From JAEZKC01 sp046538945 (GTDB lineage: Bacteria; Fibrobacterota; Chitinivibrionia; Chitinivibrionales; Chitinispirillaceae), in the NCBI GenBank assembly GCA_046538945.1, contig JBKHHW010000007.1:1-44060 (forward strand): a stretch of DNA of 44,060 nucleotides. The letters run 5' to 3'. The notes beneath the pieces were generated by a model. The model saw only the letters and a program-made list of their open reading frames with translations. It was not told the origin of the DNA and did no database searches. The first letter of the stretch is position 1. Each line of letters starts with the position of its first letter. Positions 42,677-44,060 of the stretch are shown piece by piece. Both the position numbers and the translations under genes were made by a program.

Positions 42677-44060
42677 ATGGCTATTCTGAAAAACTTGAGT
42701 ATTCGTGCAAAGTTAATGATCTTGATCACAATGACTACTTTTTTCATTGCCATGACCGGCTTTCAGGGTATTTCCGGTCTAAACAAGGCTGTGCGGGTGC
42801 AGGAGGAAAACGAAAAACTGGAACAGGTCCAGAAAATGCTCAAGGATAGAATGATCGACCATTTCAAATGGAGCCAAAAAGCATCCCGATTTCAGACAGA
42901 TTCTACCATAACGAACATAGAGGTGGAAAAAGATCACAAGAATTGTGCCTTAGGAAAATGGTATTACAGCGATGAGAAAAAATCGACCTCCGAACTCTCC
43001 CCTACCATCAGAACACTGCTCGACTCTCTTGAGGAACCCCACGAAAAACTCCACCGGTCGATTCTGAAAGTTGAAGATCTTCTCGCACAGGGGGCACATG
43101 CACAAGCTGTCGACCTGTTCGCTCACAACACACTGCATGCACTGGAACAGGTTCAGCAGAACCTGAACCACATTGACGATGAAATCAAAAAAGTGGCCCG
43201 GAAAGAGCATGAAAAATACCGTAAGGAAATGGAAAACGGAAAACGCGGCATGCTTTTAGGAATGATATTGTTTGCCATTATAAGCATACTGGTATCCGTT
43301 GTTATGGCAGGTTTCATACGCAGACCGATACTCAGGCTGATATCGATGCTGCAGGATATTGCTCAGGGAGATGGTGACCTGACCCGCCGACTGGATGAAT
43401 CCTCCAAAGACGAAACGGGAACTTTGGCCAAGTGGTTCAACCAGTTCATCGACAGAGTTCATTTCATCATAAAAGAGATGAAGGAAAACGCCAACCACCT
43501 GGCATCCTCCAGTGAAGAGCTTTCAAGCGCAACGACTCAGATCACCGCAAGTGCACACGCCATGAGCGATCAGAGCAGTTCGGTTTCCGATTCGACCGAG
43601 CAGGCCACAAAGAACATAAATGGCATTACCGTCTCGGCAGAACAGATGTCCAATTCGGTCAACATGGTAGCAACAGCTGTGGAAGAGACCAGCAGCTCGA
43701 TACGGGAAGTGGCACAGAACTCCCTCAAACAATCCCAGATAGCATCGGAGGCCAACGAACAGACCCGCTCATCGAGATCAAAAATGGAAGCATTGGGAAC
43801 AGCGGCAAAAGAAATCGGCAAGGTGATCGATGTCATAAGCAACATTGCGGATCAGACCAACCTGCTGGCCCTCAATGCCACCATCGAGGCTGCTTCGGCA
43901 GGTGATGCAGGAAAAGGTTTCGCCGTAGTTGCCAAGGAAGTGAAAGAACTGGCCAAACAGACGGCTCAGGCGACGGAGGAAATCCGTTCCCAAATAGAAG
44001 GGATACAGAAAAACGCAAACGACTCTATAGGTGCAATAGGCCAGATCAGCACAATTATGG
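42677..44060 (+). CDS. Methyl-accepting chemotaxis protein with CZB-like zinc domain (partial, runs off the right edge)
   Basis: 461 residues are visible. TM1 is about 12-32 and TM2 about 190-213. The region between, expected in the periplasm, carries the chemoreceptor zinc-binding (CZB) set: His62-x2-Trp65, Cys90 in CALGKWYY (90-97), His122 and His126 (PHEKLHRS). HAMP follows at about 214-265 (RRPILRLI... GDGDLTRRL). The signalling domain has SEEL/VAQNS helices and a hairpin tip reading NIADQTNLLALNATIEAASAGDAG, where many receptors have AAIEAARAGE. It probably senses zinc or a zinc-dependent redox cue such as HOCl, as in other CZB proteins. GGAG precedes the ATG. The C-terminus is beyond the window. 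No che gene is adjacent. Confidence 0.93.
   Translation, partial: MAILKNLSIRAKLMILITMTTFFIAMTGFQGISGLNKAVRVQEENEKLEQVQKMLKDRMIDHFKWSQKASRFQTDSTITNIEVEKDHKNCALGKWYYSDEKKSTSELSPTIRTLLDSLEEPHEKLHRSILKVEDLLAQGAHAQAVDLFAHNTLHALEQVQQNLNHIDDEIKKVARKEHEKYRKEMENGKRGMLLGMILFAIISILVSVVMAGFIRRPILRLISMLQDIAQGDGDLTRRLDESSKDETGTLAKWFNQFIDRVHFIIKEMKENANHLASSSEELSSATTQITASAHAMSDQSSSVSDSTEQATKNINGITVSAEQMSNSVNMVATAVEETSSSIREVAQNSLKQSQIASEANEQTRSSRSKMEALGTAAKEIGKVIDVISNIADQTNLLALNATIEAASAGDAGKGFAVVAKEVKELAKQTAQATEEIRSQIEGIQKNANDSIGAIGQISTIM

Overview
The window is a dense bacterial chromosome segment with intermediate GC content. It reads as a Gram-negative, diderm organism: signal-peptide outer-membrane proteins, an OmpA-family protein, a LolA-like carrier, PBP1A and PBP4-type cell-wall enzymes. 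The mix of genes (actinobacterial-type LeuA2 and LeuB beside an enterobacterial-type LeuA, a CimA route to isoleucine, a fused membrane/spermidine-synthase-like protein, a DUF6485 Cys-rich protein) would suit a Fibrobacterota/Chitinivibrionia-like or related lineage. That placement is inference; no rRNA or other marker in the window settles it. No tRNA, rRNA, CRISPR array, insertion sequence or phage gene was seen.

Layout. 1-500 (-): truncated cyclic-nucleotide-binding-fold protein. 689-3170 (+): ychF and a PBP4-type D,D-peptidase. 3210-5122 (-): leuA2 behind a leucine attenuator. 5282-10208 (+): membrane/spermidine-synthase-like protein and an OmpA-family protein. 10307-11947 (-): GT39-like membrane glycosyltransferase. 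12062-21474 (-): the branched-chain amino acid operon ilvB-ilvN-ilvC-leuA-leuB-cimA-ilvE, with an Ile/Val/Leu attenuator in front and a terminator behind. 21733-24950: convergent beta-helix protein and PBP1A. 25100-31316 (+): one operon that encodes a 6-TM protein, a winged-helix regulator, a MacB/LolCDE-type ABC transporter with two permeases, a LolA-like periplasmic protein and an outer-membrane barrel. It is driven by a near-consensus promoter overlapped by two tandem palindromes. 31404-33644 (+): gmd, a DUF6485 protein and a DUF3108 protein. 33650-34443 (-): cutA and a stand-alone receiver protein. 34695-41772: HrpA helicase, GT4 glycosyltransferase (opposite strand) and a Ski2-like helicase. 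41864-44060: ferritin-like protein (-) with a structured leader, and a truncated zinc-binding (CZB) chemoreceptor (+).

The genes work together in two main ways. First, pyruvate feeds isoleucine (CimA, LeuB-type chemistry, IlvBN, IlvC, IlvE), valine (IlvBN, IlvC, IlvE) and leucine (LeuA, LeuB, IlvE). leuCD and ilvD are not in the window. Leucine entry is duplicated by two divergent 2-isopropylmalate synthases. Each transcription unit carries its own leader peptide with the regulatory codons that match its product: Leu only for leuA2, Ile/Val/Leu for the ilv operon. Second, the 25-31 kb operon supplies one component for each envelope compartment, so it looks like a self-contained, self-regulated lipid or lipoprotein trafficking system.
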